A DNA stretch of 64,000 nt from Sipunculus nudus (taxonomy: Eukaryota > Annelida > Sipuncula > Golfingiida > Sipunculidae): assembly GCA_026874595.1 (NCBI GenBank), contig CM049317.1, forward strand, positions 26,996,401 to 27,060,400, in the 5' to 3' direction. Of the stretch, positions 48,590-62,000 are shown one piece after another. Below the pieces are notes generated by a model. It was not told the DNA's origin, searched no databases, and worked only from the letters and a program-made list of their open reading frames with translations. A program made the translations under genes and the position numbers. The number at the start of each line of letters is the position of its first letter. The first letter of the stretch is position 1.

Positions 48590-49751
48590 CCGACATGAAA
48601 CATCCATTTATTCACTGAAAACTACCACTATCATACAGTTATCACTATTTTCATTACCCACACATGTATACCTTTCAAGCAGACATGAAGAAGATTTGTT
48701 CCCACACCACTCTGTTTGTCATGCCTATACAATTGAGTTGTACACTGGGCAAATAGGTCTTACACGGTCTCATAACAGTACAATTTTGCTATCAAGAATG
48801 AATGAGATTTGATGAATGAGACCCTGGCACACTTAACCACAACAACTCATTTGAGGTAATTTCTGTACAAGACTGAGGGGACGTAAAAAACGGGGCAATT
48901 AGACAAGGACGCGCCTTTCACGATAAAACGAGTAAATTTCAAATGTATTCTAACCCAACTGAAGATGCAGCATGCCCAGCCCCATTGAATTCCAAACATG
49001 CCCCACACATATTTAACAACAAACATGCCCAAAACATGACTTCTGAATTTTAAAATTTTTTGTGGTCTGATGTTTGTATTTTAAGGAGTGGCGAGCAGAT
49101 ACGTTACTAAAACGAATAACCGAAAGATGACAGTAGACGATTGTGTCGTCATCTTGGATGCACTTATTATACAAAGGGTCCGACATTTTATAACCATCAA
49201 TTGGTTACATATGAGTGGATTCGCCATGAAATTCAGTCATTTACTATTTTGTGGCGCCATCTTTTGAGGGAAGCCAAATGATATGTATAGGTAAGAGTGG
49301 CAACTATGACTTCCTCCGCTCGATAGAAACTGAGATATAGGCAAAAAGGGTGATATATCATTTAATTAAATAGTTTACATGATTTCACATTTATATCAGA
49401 CGCTATCTTGGAAAACCACATTTATTAGGTGGTCGGATTTTTAATCAAACTTCACGAAGAGTGAAAATTCAATGGCAAAATCTATGTGCAAAACTGCACA
49501 CAACAGTTTTATCCCTTGACAATATGAGAGTAAAAGCCTATTAATCACTGGTTGTTTTACATGATCGTACCTTTCTATAAAGAACTGGGATCTGAAAAAA
49601 ACAGTGTGATTCAAAACCCTAGAAACATGGTTCTCCAAACCTTTTGCGCATTTCGGGCCATTTGACATGCACGTATTGACCACTCTGTGCATCAGCTGGT
49701 TTTACGATCAAACTATGGGGTTATTTACGAGGTTCCTCAGGTCGAACTGTT

Positions 49752-49922
49752 TCACATTTCATATTCAACATTGCAACGTAAGACTCTGTGGTAGACAGTT
49801 CCTATTAACAGTTGTTTCTTCACGTAGATCCCTATACTGCTCCCAGAGATGACGGAGCCGTCATTGGCGAACAGTTCCTTCATGTCTTCCAGTTTACCAT
49901 CCTTCATACGGAGCCTTAGTAT
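49752..49922 (-). CDS. PON-B exon 9
   Basis: Encodes ILRLRMKDGKLEDMKELFAN, DGSVISGSSIGIYVKKQLLI and GTVYHRVLRCNVEYEM, stop TGA at 49,752-49,754. Acceptor GTCTGTAG. Confidence 0.93.
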   Translation of the reverse strand: MLRLRMKDGKLEDMKELFANDGSVISGSSIGIYVKKQLLIGTVYHRVLRCNVEYEM

Positions 49923-52900
49923 CTACAGACAAGGAGCACATAAAATATGTTCATTACAAATTATAATGATATACCTGCTCAAGATATCAAGATTGCTGAG
50001 TAGTTGATGGTCTAACACAAAGATGCCTGATATTATGTCTACTAGAGCAACCCCTCCTATCCCATGGGCCCTGCGGACTGATTTCTTCATGTTTTTGTGG
50101 GGCGGGCCAAAGTAAAATTACCTGCGGGGCAGGGCGAGTGCGGGCTGAAAGCTGGTTTATGCGGGACGGGGCGGGCTACAGGCTATTTTAGTGTGGGTTT
50201 CTGCGGGCCAAAAACATGGTTATAGTGAGTAGAGATGGTTACATTTACTTAAGTAATGCAGGTCTGTTATTCATTTTCTGAATAAAAAAATGAAATATAA
50301 AATTCCTGAGTATTGAGAAAGATTCATCTTTGCAGGGACCACTGGTCATAATATTGTACAAATGTACCTGGCAATAGTGTTATATATTTAGACAGATCGG
50401 TAGACCTGTACTTGTGGACAGTCTCAGATATTAGATAACACGGATGAGGGTAAGCACAAGGAGTATTACCTGCACATGTGATCTTCTAATAATCATTGCA
50501 TAGGTTGCATCTGGCTCTGTCAATAGCTGCATATAGCTTTAATACATAACTCATACAGACTGAGGTGTGCTCATCTTGGATGAGCCGAAGAACACTGCCT
50601 AGTTAAACTGAATGCATTTTCAAAGCAGGACAAGGGCAAAGTTGATCTGTGTAACAGATCGAGTATGTCCCCCGCCTGATGTGCGGGTATTAAGAAGAGA
50701 AAAAGTGGTGAACACATGTATGAAATTTGAGATGGGTGAATATCACAGAGCTAGATTACCTCTGCAACCTTGAAAACTGCATTTGGTCATCCATTTTTTA
50801 ACCTGACCAGGCCCTTCATGATGTACGTCAATGCTGAAGATTTGGTGACTGTGCCTCAAATTCTTTAGAAGTTATTGCATTAACATCATTTTAGCATTAT
50901 TGCCCCTGTGCACTTGAAAATGGTGCAAGGTCATCCATGTTCGAAGTTTATCTAGCCCTTGATAGAATTCATCAATGCTGCAAGTTTGGTGAATCTACTT
51001 CAAATTGTTTTCGAGTTATTACTTAAACATCAGTTTAGCTTTATCGCAGCTGTGACTTTGCAAAATGCGTCAAGGTCATCGATGTTCGAACTTGGCCTAG
51101 CCCTAAATAAGGTTCATCATTGCGGTAAGTTTGGTGACTGTACCTCAAATTCTTTTCGTGTTATTGTTCTAACATCATTTTAGCAGTATTGCAGCTGAGA
51201 CCTTGAAAATGTGTCAAGGTCATCCATGTTCAAACTTTACCTAGCTCTTGATAAGATGCATCAATGCCGCAAGTTTGGTGACTGTATCTAAAATTCTTCT
51301 TGAGTTATGGCGTTGACAAATATGTGACAGACGGACGGACGGACATATGGACGGACAGACGGACATATGGAGGACGCTCATGTTTTCTATGTTCCCCAGC
51401 AACGACGCCTTCGGCGAGCATGATGCTTATTTGAGACCATGGCCTAGAGCTGCCACCTCTGCAATTCCATAGCCTTCCCCCTTTCAGTTAATTAGCTGAT
51501 CGTCACTGGACAGGATTAATCTCTTTGTCAAATAAAAATATGAACTCTGGCGAGCAAATACTGACTCCAGCTAGTGCAGCTACTGACCATTAGTGTTACA
51601 ACTGGGCTGAAGAATATATGCTCGGCATACATAGCTAATAGAAATTGATTGCTTTATGCTTGAGTTTATTTTATATTTCCGTATATGGCAACATATGCAT
51701 GGAAAATATGTTTAAACGTTAATTATGTAAATTATATTAGCTGTACATCTGAATAAGTTGAATTTATTTTTCTTTATTTGTTTAAAGGGAATACGAAGGC
51801 AGTATTTGATTTGTGTTTCTGACATTTCCACTTACTGTGCAGTAAATAATGGTATTTTGTAAAGTGGAAATTCTTAAAAATAAATTCTGTGACACTCCGT
51901 CCTTACCAACTAAAAAAACTGGAAAAGTAATACCATCAACAAACATGGTAGTGCTGTCTTTGATAATAAATGAAAATTACCCTTTTTTAACTCGGCTACC
52001 TTTTTGGTTGACCCTTATGTTTATCTGCGGACTGACTTTTTTGGGAAAACTGGGGGCGGGGTGGATAACCTCTGAGGGGCAGTGTGATGTACAGGACCAT
52101 GGAGATACAGGCCTGTGTGGGGCAGTGTGATGTACAGGATCATGGAGAATCTGACCTGTGAGGGACAGTGTGATATACAGGATCACGGAGATACTGACCT
52201 GTGAGGGGCAGTGTGATGTACAGGACCATGGAGATACAGGCCTGTGTGGGGTCAGTGTGATGTACAGGATCATGGAGAATCTGACCTCTGACGTGGCAGA
52301 GTGATGTACAGGATCATGGAGATACTGGCCTGATCGGGGCATTTTGATGTACAGGATCATGGAGATACTGACCTGTCAGGGGCAGTTTGATGTACAGGAA
52401 CATGGAGATACTGGCCTGTGAGGGGCAGTTTGATGTACAGGACCATGGAGATACTGGCCTGTGAGGGGCAGTGTGATGTACAGGATCATGGAGATACTGG
52501 CCTGTGAGGGGCAGTGTGATGTACAGGATCATGGAGATACAGACCTGTGAGGGGCAGTGTGATGTACAGGATCATAGAGATACTGGCCTGTGAGGGGCAG
52601 TGTGATGTACAGGACCATTGAGATACTGGCCTGTGAGGGGCAGTGTGATGTACAGGACCATGCAGATATTGGCCTGTGAGGGGCAGTGTGATATACAGGA
52701 CCATGGAGATACTGGCCTGTGAGGGGAAGTGTGATGTACAGGACAATTGAGATACTGGCCTGTGAGGGGCAGTTTGATGTACAGGATCATTGAGATACTG
52801 ACCTGTGAGGGGCAGTGTGATGTACAGGACCATGGAGATACAGGCCTGTGTGGGGCAGTGTGATGTACAGGATCATGGAGAATCTGACCTGTGAGGGACA

Positions 52901-55900
52901 GTGTGATATACAGGATCACGGAGATACTGACCTGTGAGGGGCAGTGTGATGTACAGGACCATGGAGATACAGGCCTGTGTGGGGCAGTGTGATGTACAGG
53001 ATCATGGAGAATCTGACCTCTGACGTGGCAGAGTGATGTACAGGATCATGGAGATACTGGCCTGATCGGGGCATTTTGATGTACAGGATCATGGAGATAC
53101 TGACCTGTCAGGGGCAGTTTGATGTACAGGAACATAGAGATACTGGCCTGTGAGGGGCAGTTTGATGTACAGGACCATGGAGATACTGGCCTGTGAGGGG
53201 CAGTGTGATGTACAGGATCATGGAGATACTGGCCTGTGAGGGGCAGTGTGATGTACAGGATCATGGAGATACAGACCTGTGAGGGGCAGTGTGATGTACA
53301 GGATCATAGAGATACTGGCCTGTGAGGGGCAGTGTGATGTACAGGACCATTGAGATACTGGCCTGTGAGGGGCAGTGTGATGTACAGGACCATGCAGATA
53401 TTGGCCTGTGAGGGGCAGTGTGATATACAGGACCATGGAGATACTGGCCTGTGAGGGGAAGTGTGATGTACAGGACAATTGAGATACTGGCCTGTGAGGG
53501 GCAGTTTGATGTACAGGATCATTGAGATACTGACCTGTGAGGGGCAGTGTGATGTACAGGATCATGGAGATACTGGCCTGTGAGGAGCAGGGTGATATAC
53601 AGGATCATGGAGATACTAGCCTGTGAAGGCCAGTGTGATGTACAGGACCATGGAGATACTGGCCTGTGAGGGCCAGTGTGATGTACAGGACCATGGAGAT
53701 ACTGGCCTGTGAAGGCCAGTGTGATGTACAGGACCATGGAGATACTGGCCTGTGAAGGCCAGTGTGATGTACAAGACCATAGAGATACTGGCCTGTGAGG
53801 GCCAGTGTGATGTACAGGACCATGGAGATACTGGCCTGTGAAGGCCAGTGTGATGTACAGGACCATGGAGATACTGGCCTGTGAGGGCCAGTGTGATGTA
53901 CAGGACCATGGAGATACTGGCCTGTGAGGGCCAGTGTGATGTACAGGACCATGGAGATACTGGCCTGTGAGGGCCAGTGTGATGTACAGGACCATGGAGA
54001 TACTGGCCTGTGAAGGCCAGTGTGATGTACAGGACCATGGAGATACTGGCCTGTGAAGGCCAGTGTGATGTACAGGATCATGGAGATACTGGCCTGTGAA
54101 GGCCAGTGTGATGTACAGGACCATGGAGATACTGGCCTGTGAGGGGCAGTGTGATGTACAGGACCATGGAGATACTGGCCTGTGAAGGCCAGTGTGATGT
54201 ACAGGATCATGGAGATACTGGCCTGTGAGGGCCAGTGTGATGTACAGGACCATGGAGATACTGGCCTGTGAGGGCCAGTGTGATGTACAGGACCATGGAG
54301 ATACTGGCCTGTGAAGGCCAGTGAGATGTACAGGACCATGGAGATACTGGCCTGTGAAGGCCAGTGTGATGTACAGGACCATGGAGATACTGGCCTGTGA
54401 AGGCCGGTGTGATGTACAGGATCATGGAGATACTGGCCTGTGAGGGCCAGTGTGATGTACAGGATCATGGAGATACTGGCCTGTGAGGGGGCAGAGTGTT
54501 GTACAGGATCATGGAGACTCTGGGCTGTGAGGGGCAGTGTGTTGTACAGGACCATGGAGATACTGGCCAGTGAGGGGCAGTGTGATGTTCAGGATCATGC
54601 AGATACTGGCCTGTGAGGGGCAGTGTGATGTACAGGACCATCGAGATACTGGCCTGTGAGGAGCAGTGTGATTTACAGGATCATTGAGATACTGACCTAC
54701 GAGGGGCATTGTGACGTACAGGATTATGGTGATATTGACATGCGACGGGGCGGAGTGATGTACAGGATCATGGAGATACCTACCTGTGAGGGGGCAGAGT
54801 GATGTTCAGGATCGAGAAGGTAGTTAACTGCACGCCACATGACGGGATGACAGCCCAGGTACAGATCTCCTGTCACTGGGTCCACATCGATGTTATCAAC
54901 ACCTGTGTGTAATGGAATTGTCTGCGGGAAAGATAAAAAAAGTGGAAATGACCTAAAATATCTTAAAATATGTGTCCAATATGCATAGACTCACGCAAAT
55001 CTGTGTATATAGTATATCCATAGTACTATCATAATATCCACAAGATCATACAATAGTACTAACAGCTAAAATATCTAATTTAATTAAACTAGCAACTACC
55101 CGTGCTACGCACGGTTTGGGCGAATACGACAATCCGTACGGTGGTATCGGAAATTCACGGAAAATCCGGAGATATGGAAAATCACACAAATCGCTTTCGC
55201 TATCAATATATAGATCCATTATATCTATGATTTTGCGGACATAGCCTAACACGTGGTCGGGGTCTTTGACAAATAGTCACCAACACATGTGCCATCTGAC
55301 ATGAGAAACTGATCAACAGTACTACATATACATACAAAAGAAACCGTCCACGTAAAAGACCTAAGAAGAAAATGTAAAAATACCAGTTTTATATATGAAA
55401 ATAGTAACAATGATGGACATGACCTATAAGCAATAAGCGTAATACTGAATGATAGAATGAAGTCTTTGAAAAAAAAAATATTACATAAACATTGTTGAAA
55501 ATCAGATTGCACATGCATGTGAAAGAAACAAATACCAGTACAAACGTATTAAATATACATTTCACAGGAGTTTTTTATTTGTAATGAGATTTGAGAAATA
55601 ATCTCGATTTCCAATGCATTTATATGTGTTTACACTTTCGTGTCGCCACTCCACACATGTATATCTCTCACTTTACCAACCACGACGTGAATTTGGTTAA
55701 CATTTTCTTTACATCTGTTACATAGAAGGCCAACATGAATTTGTTAATATTTGTCAAGAAACTCAATAGCACGCAAGGCCCCAAGTACGACTGTTTTAGA
55801 CCAAAAAAATAAATAAATAAATAAAAGGTAAGGTTCTCAGGCACCGTCCGCGTCAGTTATACCCCCCCCCCCCCCCACCATAAAAAAAATGTATTTTGAA

Positions 55901-58900
55901 TTTCACCTTTCAAGAAGATAAAATATTCAACTTTGATCAGATTTCCTTTGTTTTTCAGGGCTTTTGCGTGTTTAGCAAAACAATACTGTTATTTTCATGC
56001 TTTTCCCTGAACATGTGATACTTTTATATCGATACATACAAAACAAAGGTAAAATTTCGCCCAGCCTCACAGTTTGTGAAATATAGTGCCTGAGAACCAT
56101 ACCTTCTTTTGGCCTATAAATTTACGATTTCCTGCGACCCGGTAGATGTGCACTCAAGCATATCAGGTCACAAAGAGGGCTTCTGCAAAACAATTCTGTC
56201 CAAGATCCCCCTTTTGAGAAGGGATCGCCGATGTGGATTATTTCTGGCCGGTCACCGCAAAATGTAAGAAAACCCCAGATAGGAGTAAAACTCTGTCCCG
56301 CCATCACACTCTATTGCCATTGTGTTACCGGGCTCGAAGCCACAAAGAAAAGAGGCGCCCGCGGGGGAGCATATATTAAACTGATTACTTATGCACGTAA
56401 TATGCATATATTGCAAATAAAAGCGGGTGGAATCTCTTCGGACAAACCCGGAGCATATCTATGTCGAAAATCACAGCAATCCGTACGCAGGTATCAGAGA
56501 TGATACGGAAAATTACAAAAATCGACTAACGCTATTAATATATAGATTCTCCATCCCCTCAGACGAATTTATAAACAATCATATCTATCTATAGGCCTTT
56601 AGATATACATTTTTAACAGACAAAAATAATTTACCGGATATTCACACAAACTGAATGGTGGAGGGATTTTGATGAACATAAAGCCATCGTCAGTTTCTTA
56701 TGCGGTATAAAGATGAATATAATTTGTAGGATACCTGTGTCTGTATACCTTCCATGACCATTGCCTTATCCGTATCCGTACCAATAAGTAAGGTTTTCTT
56801 CATTCAGTGAGCAATTATTCATCTGGACTTACTCAAACACGTTTCCCTTAAAAATGGTTTATTTCTCATGTATTTATTTGTAACCTCACCTCATGTAGCA
56901 TGAGAGAATTATCTTTATTCCATGTATTGACCTCCATCATTTTCAGGAAGGGATAAGCTACATAAACAAACCTGCAATGGCAAATTATACAGCAAGTCTT
57001 TCAACCACCCTAGCGACATTTATTGGCGACAATTGACACTGACACTATGGGTTCGTTATATCAACTAAAAAAAGACTAATTGCTATATCTCGAATAAAGA
57101 AAACAAAAGAATCCTGTCTGATAATCAAATGTGTCTCTGATATTTATGTACTTTCCTTATTTATGTACAAAACCCGCAATGCTCGCTCAAAGGACCCAAC
57201 AGACGACCGTTACGTGTAGTGCGCATGCATTGTTTGTTTCCAAAATAACCGACTTTAATTAATCTTTCCAAATCTTCAGAATAAATGTGACGTTAACTTT
57301 GCTGGAAGTGGTACATATTCTTTTCCAAGTAACAAGTGAAGCATTTTTCAATATCAATGTCAAAATGACGTAGTTATTGTGTCTGCACAGTTAAAATATA
57401 TCGTACCTCCTGTCGGGAGAGACATTTATACCGTTGGCACCAAGTTTTCCTGACTGGACAATCTTGGAGTTCTGACCATCAAAATACACAACAGATCCCC
57501 AGGCCATGCCCGCCATCATCTCAAAAGTTAGTCCAGAACCCTTGGTGTAGTAGAAAAAGTTGGTGTAGAAGAACTGGTCTTCGCCCACTACGACTACATC
57601 GTTTACCCTGAAAACAACGTGGATTTATTAACATAAAATGTTTTCATGAAAATTGATATTTTCCCTCCTTTGTCCGCTTACACATATACATCCAAGTAGA
57701 GTTTTCTAATGTAGTACGAAATAATAAGTAAGCTCTAACACTGAAAGGACTAATGTTAAGCAACTTTCCGAAGTACCGCTTCATCCGAAGTACGTCAGAA
57801 TAAGTGGGGATTTATGCAACACAAGAGATGTTTCCTTGGTCGAATGAGATCGTACAACTACAAACACACACTGGAGCAGAAAATCTTTCCTGTCAGGTCT
57901 TCTTTTACTTTTACCTTTGTTCAAGTATTTCAGTGGTATAACCTTACCACTGTGCACCCGTGGATATTCAAGTCACACGTACACATTGGCGGTTTTTCTG
58001 TGTATATAAAATATGTGGCAAACTCTTTCAAACACAGACATGAATGATGGGTAATGGAGTAGACTATATTTCACACAATATGGCTACAGTAAAATATCAA
58101 GTCGAATCTACCTGTATTAATACAAAAAGTTGCACACTACAGTCCTTTTATTGGTGAAATATTGAAAACGTGGTCACTCTGTTCATTAAAAAAAATGGTT
58201 ATATACTCGTCCTTTTCAAATAGCGACATCCTTAGATTAATACTTTAATTATGTCGAGTGACTTGCTCATTTTGCCGGTGAAATGCTTAGATGCCAATAG
58301 TACCAACGCCATCTGTCTGTAAGGGAAGTCACGTGTTATTTGGCTTTCCATATCATTTATATTAACACAAAGGGGATTTGCCCAAGCTACTTAGTAAGTC
58401 ATATCGGCGACTGTACCTGAGTTAATAATTTCAGTACGAGTCTGTGATAAAGGAAATTGAAACAAGGAAGTTTATCACTGTAGACCTTCACGCTCTTGCC
58501 ATCTAGAGGTCAAGAAACAAATATAAAAATCAATTTTGTAAGCGAATATTCAGAACAAAAAAGTACCGGGATACGGAAGGTTCCTCCCTTGTATAGAATT
58601 TCAGGTGTAAATTTATAATAACTTTGAATCACATACATACAGACTGACTGGCAGACCCTTTTTCATTTTTATTACCCTAGCCTTAGGGCTGGAGCAATAA
58701 GTATCGGTCCGGGGGTTATTCTATTTGACCCGTGTGAATTATTGGTTGTAAATCTATTGAAAGAACTACTCACAGTCTCATGTTCTCGTCGTGAAAGCTT
58801 TTGATATACTCCAGGGATTCATTCTTCTCGTCATACCTGAATTTCTCTATGTTATCATAGCCAGACAGGTGATTAACCGCGTACAGATAAACATCGCCTA

Positions 58901-58988
58901 AAATAAATATAATGTAATATAACATGTGACAGGTAGTTCTAGCTTATTTCATTACTGAGTAAAATAATTTACACTTCTCGTAAAATGT

Positions 58989-59049
<61 letters not shown>

Positions 59050-62000
59050 ATATCTTGTGAATAGTGCCAGCACTCTACATGTTTTCACCCTGTATACATA
59101 TCATACCTACAGTTTAGCTCGTGCAAATTTATGTACCAGTGTTCTAATCTACAGACATGATTAGATGTGATATTAAATGATAAACACCCCGCCCCCCCAA
59201 TTTAGGAGAAACAGGTGATTGTACGCATAACGATAGGTGTAATGTTTACCGGGCAGCTTATCTTAGGGCGTGCGGAGATATCATATCTCTCTTGATAACG
59301 AAGAATATACGACTTTTCTGTATAGGCCTACAGTTTGGAAACAAAACAGGCAATTTTTTAATAAAACTTGATTATCAAAGTCTTTATAAGGTGATCAGTA
59401 TATGAAAACTTAGAGTTTAATATCTCTCTCTCTCTCTCTCGCTCTCTCTCTCTCTCGGATTAGACGTTTGCTTTCTCGTAACTGACATTAAGTGCTGAGT
59501 TCTGTAACAATCGATACGGAGGACCATATGTTGTTTTATCTCAAATGATAAAATGCACTATATTACCTTATTACTTTATCTGTCATGTCAGGGCCTGTGA
59601 TGTGCGCTTAGTTTCAGTAAAAAATACTGACTCATTTGACATCAACACTGTAACCATCAAAATACACAAGGTTAAATCCTATTGATATCTATCTGACATC
59701 GTGACTAGTACCATTTATAATTACCTGAGCGCTGGTCTTGCCATATGCTAAGACCATGAGTATGGAACTTGCTCGAGTCAAAGTCCCCGGTGATTGGTAG
59801 CGACAGTGGGTCTCTGTTCTTTGAAGTGACGTCCAGTAAAAATATCTGACCCTTCCGGTGTTTAAAATCTGGGGCATCTATATCCATCGGCCATTTCGGA
59901 AATCCCTTAAAAAAGTAGCAGAAAGGGTAAAGATCACCATCCCGATTGATCGATTGTTGTGTTGGTTGTCCCTATCTTGATCATAATCGACATGCGAAGA
60001 TCGATTATTATTCGCTTCTGAGAAGTGGTGCGAATTAGTTGTTTGGATATTTCATGACATTCTTCAGTAAAAGTGAGTATGAAATTTCTGATCAAATATA
60101 GACCTATGCATCCCTTCAATTGATATATAGGCATAATATTGCCTACATACCTAAAGCCCCTTTCACACATTCACGGATAGCATCACGGATCATCCCGGAT
60201 CATCGTTCCGGGATCATCCGTGTTAACTCCGTCATCACCGTGTAAACTCCGGGCATCACCGTGTTAACACCGTGTTGCATCCATAGTGATCCTTGGCGCA
60301 CCGGCATGTTCGGAGAAAAATTAAACCTGCACAATTTTTCGTCCCGGAGTACACGGATGAAAATCATCCGTATCACTCCTTGTAGGCACCGTGCACCTCC
60401 GTGTAGCCACCGTATACATCCGGGAGTCACTGTGTAGCCACCGGGAGCTCCGTATTGGGACCGGCACTTTCCGGGTGCAAGTTTAAGTTTTTTCTCCGAT
60501 CATGCTGGTGCACCAAGATTCACTACGGATGCAACACGGTGTTAACATGGTGATGCCAGGTGTTTACACGGCGATGCCGTAGATAACACGGATGATTCCG
60601 GAACGATGTTCCGGGATTATCCGTGTTGCTATCCGTGAATATGTGAAAGCCCCATTTACGAAATCGCGCTGCTGTCCCCGGAACACCACGGATTAAGGTC
60701 CGTGGTGATCCCTGTTGCTATCCGTGAATGTGTGAAAGGGGCTTAATAAATCAATATGTGTATTTAATAAACTTAGTAAACACAGATTATTCTAAAGTTT
60801 GTTCGAATACATTAAATGAAAGCGTACTTTCCGTCATTCTAAAGACTATCGTTCATTATAAATTGTAAACGATTATGGCAATGCAAGATCGATCATCGGA
60901 TCGTTGTCATCGGCCGACTGATCATCGATTATAATGGATCATCGTTCCCACCACTAATAGTTAAGGCATACTGTGGTGGTAGATCAAAGTATCATTATAT
61001 ACTTCGTCTCAGTTAAAAATATATCCATCAGATAAAACATACAAATATTTTATCACAAAATTAATAAAAGTTCAGCCTGTTTGAGTGATATTTATTTATT
61101 TATGACCAGCCACTGAGCATACCCTTGTTAGGATGTACTTGAGAGGATTTTTCCCATGGCTTATGGGCATACATGAAAAAAAAATCATTCTATAGCCTAT
61201 AAATAGATTTACAGATGGCCACTTACAGATGTGATGAAAACTTTTCCATTAGGTAGTGCTTGCATGTCTTCCGATCCATACTCTGAAAATATAACAATGA
61301 TATAACATGTACTTTGGTTGACTTCATATTCGCGTGATTAAAATTTCGTGATTTTCAATACAAAGTGTTTCGCGAGGGTTAAATGTTAGCGATCTTACAA
61401 TACAAAAGACCTATACTCAGAGTATGCCCATAATTATATTAATTAATTATATAAAATATTATGTACATAAAATCTTATTAACAAATTATATTAGGATATC
61501 ATTTAAAGTATCAGTTTTTTAACATACACGATCTATTTGATTCCTTATGTCAGGCTTTACTTTACAAATTTGCCTTCGATGATTGGACCTCTTTTGCACG
61601 AAGGTTTTATTTTCGCGATAGTTCCTCTTTCACGGATATCGCGAATTAGAAACGCGCAAACAAAAGGCAACCATAGTAACGTGATATCATAATAAACATC
61701 ATAACTACCTTCTCCTAATTGCTCGGCCAATGGCTCTGTAATAAGGAAGTGGAGAACTAACTGTTCGGTTTGCAGAAAGAGGAGGCAAACTGTTGGACGT
61801 TCCTCAAGTGAAGGTCGAGGACCTATTTTTGATGACAGGAAAAGGAGAGCAACTGCTAGGTGTACGGGGAGTGGTGAGCCATCTGCTCGGTGTAAAGGAT
61901 GTGGAGGATCCCTGTTTGGTGTATTGGAGAACAGAGCTATTCTTAATTAAGATTCCGAAAGTTAGTATACTTCATGGTGGGAGTCTCCCGTTGTTGTGTA

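Noticed and set aside
53605-54555. 316-codon minus-strand open frame, the longest in the window
   Set aside because: It is the 43-bp minisatellite read in rotating frames; no start context or domain supports an independent gene.
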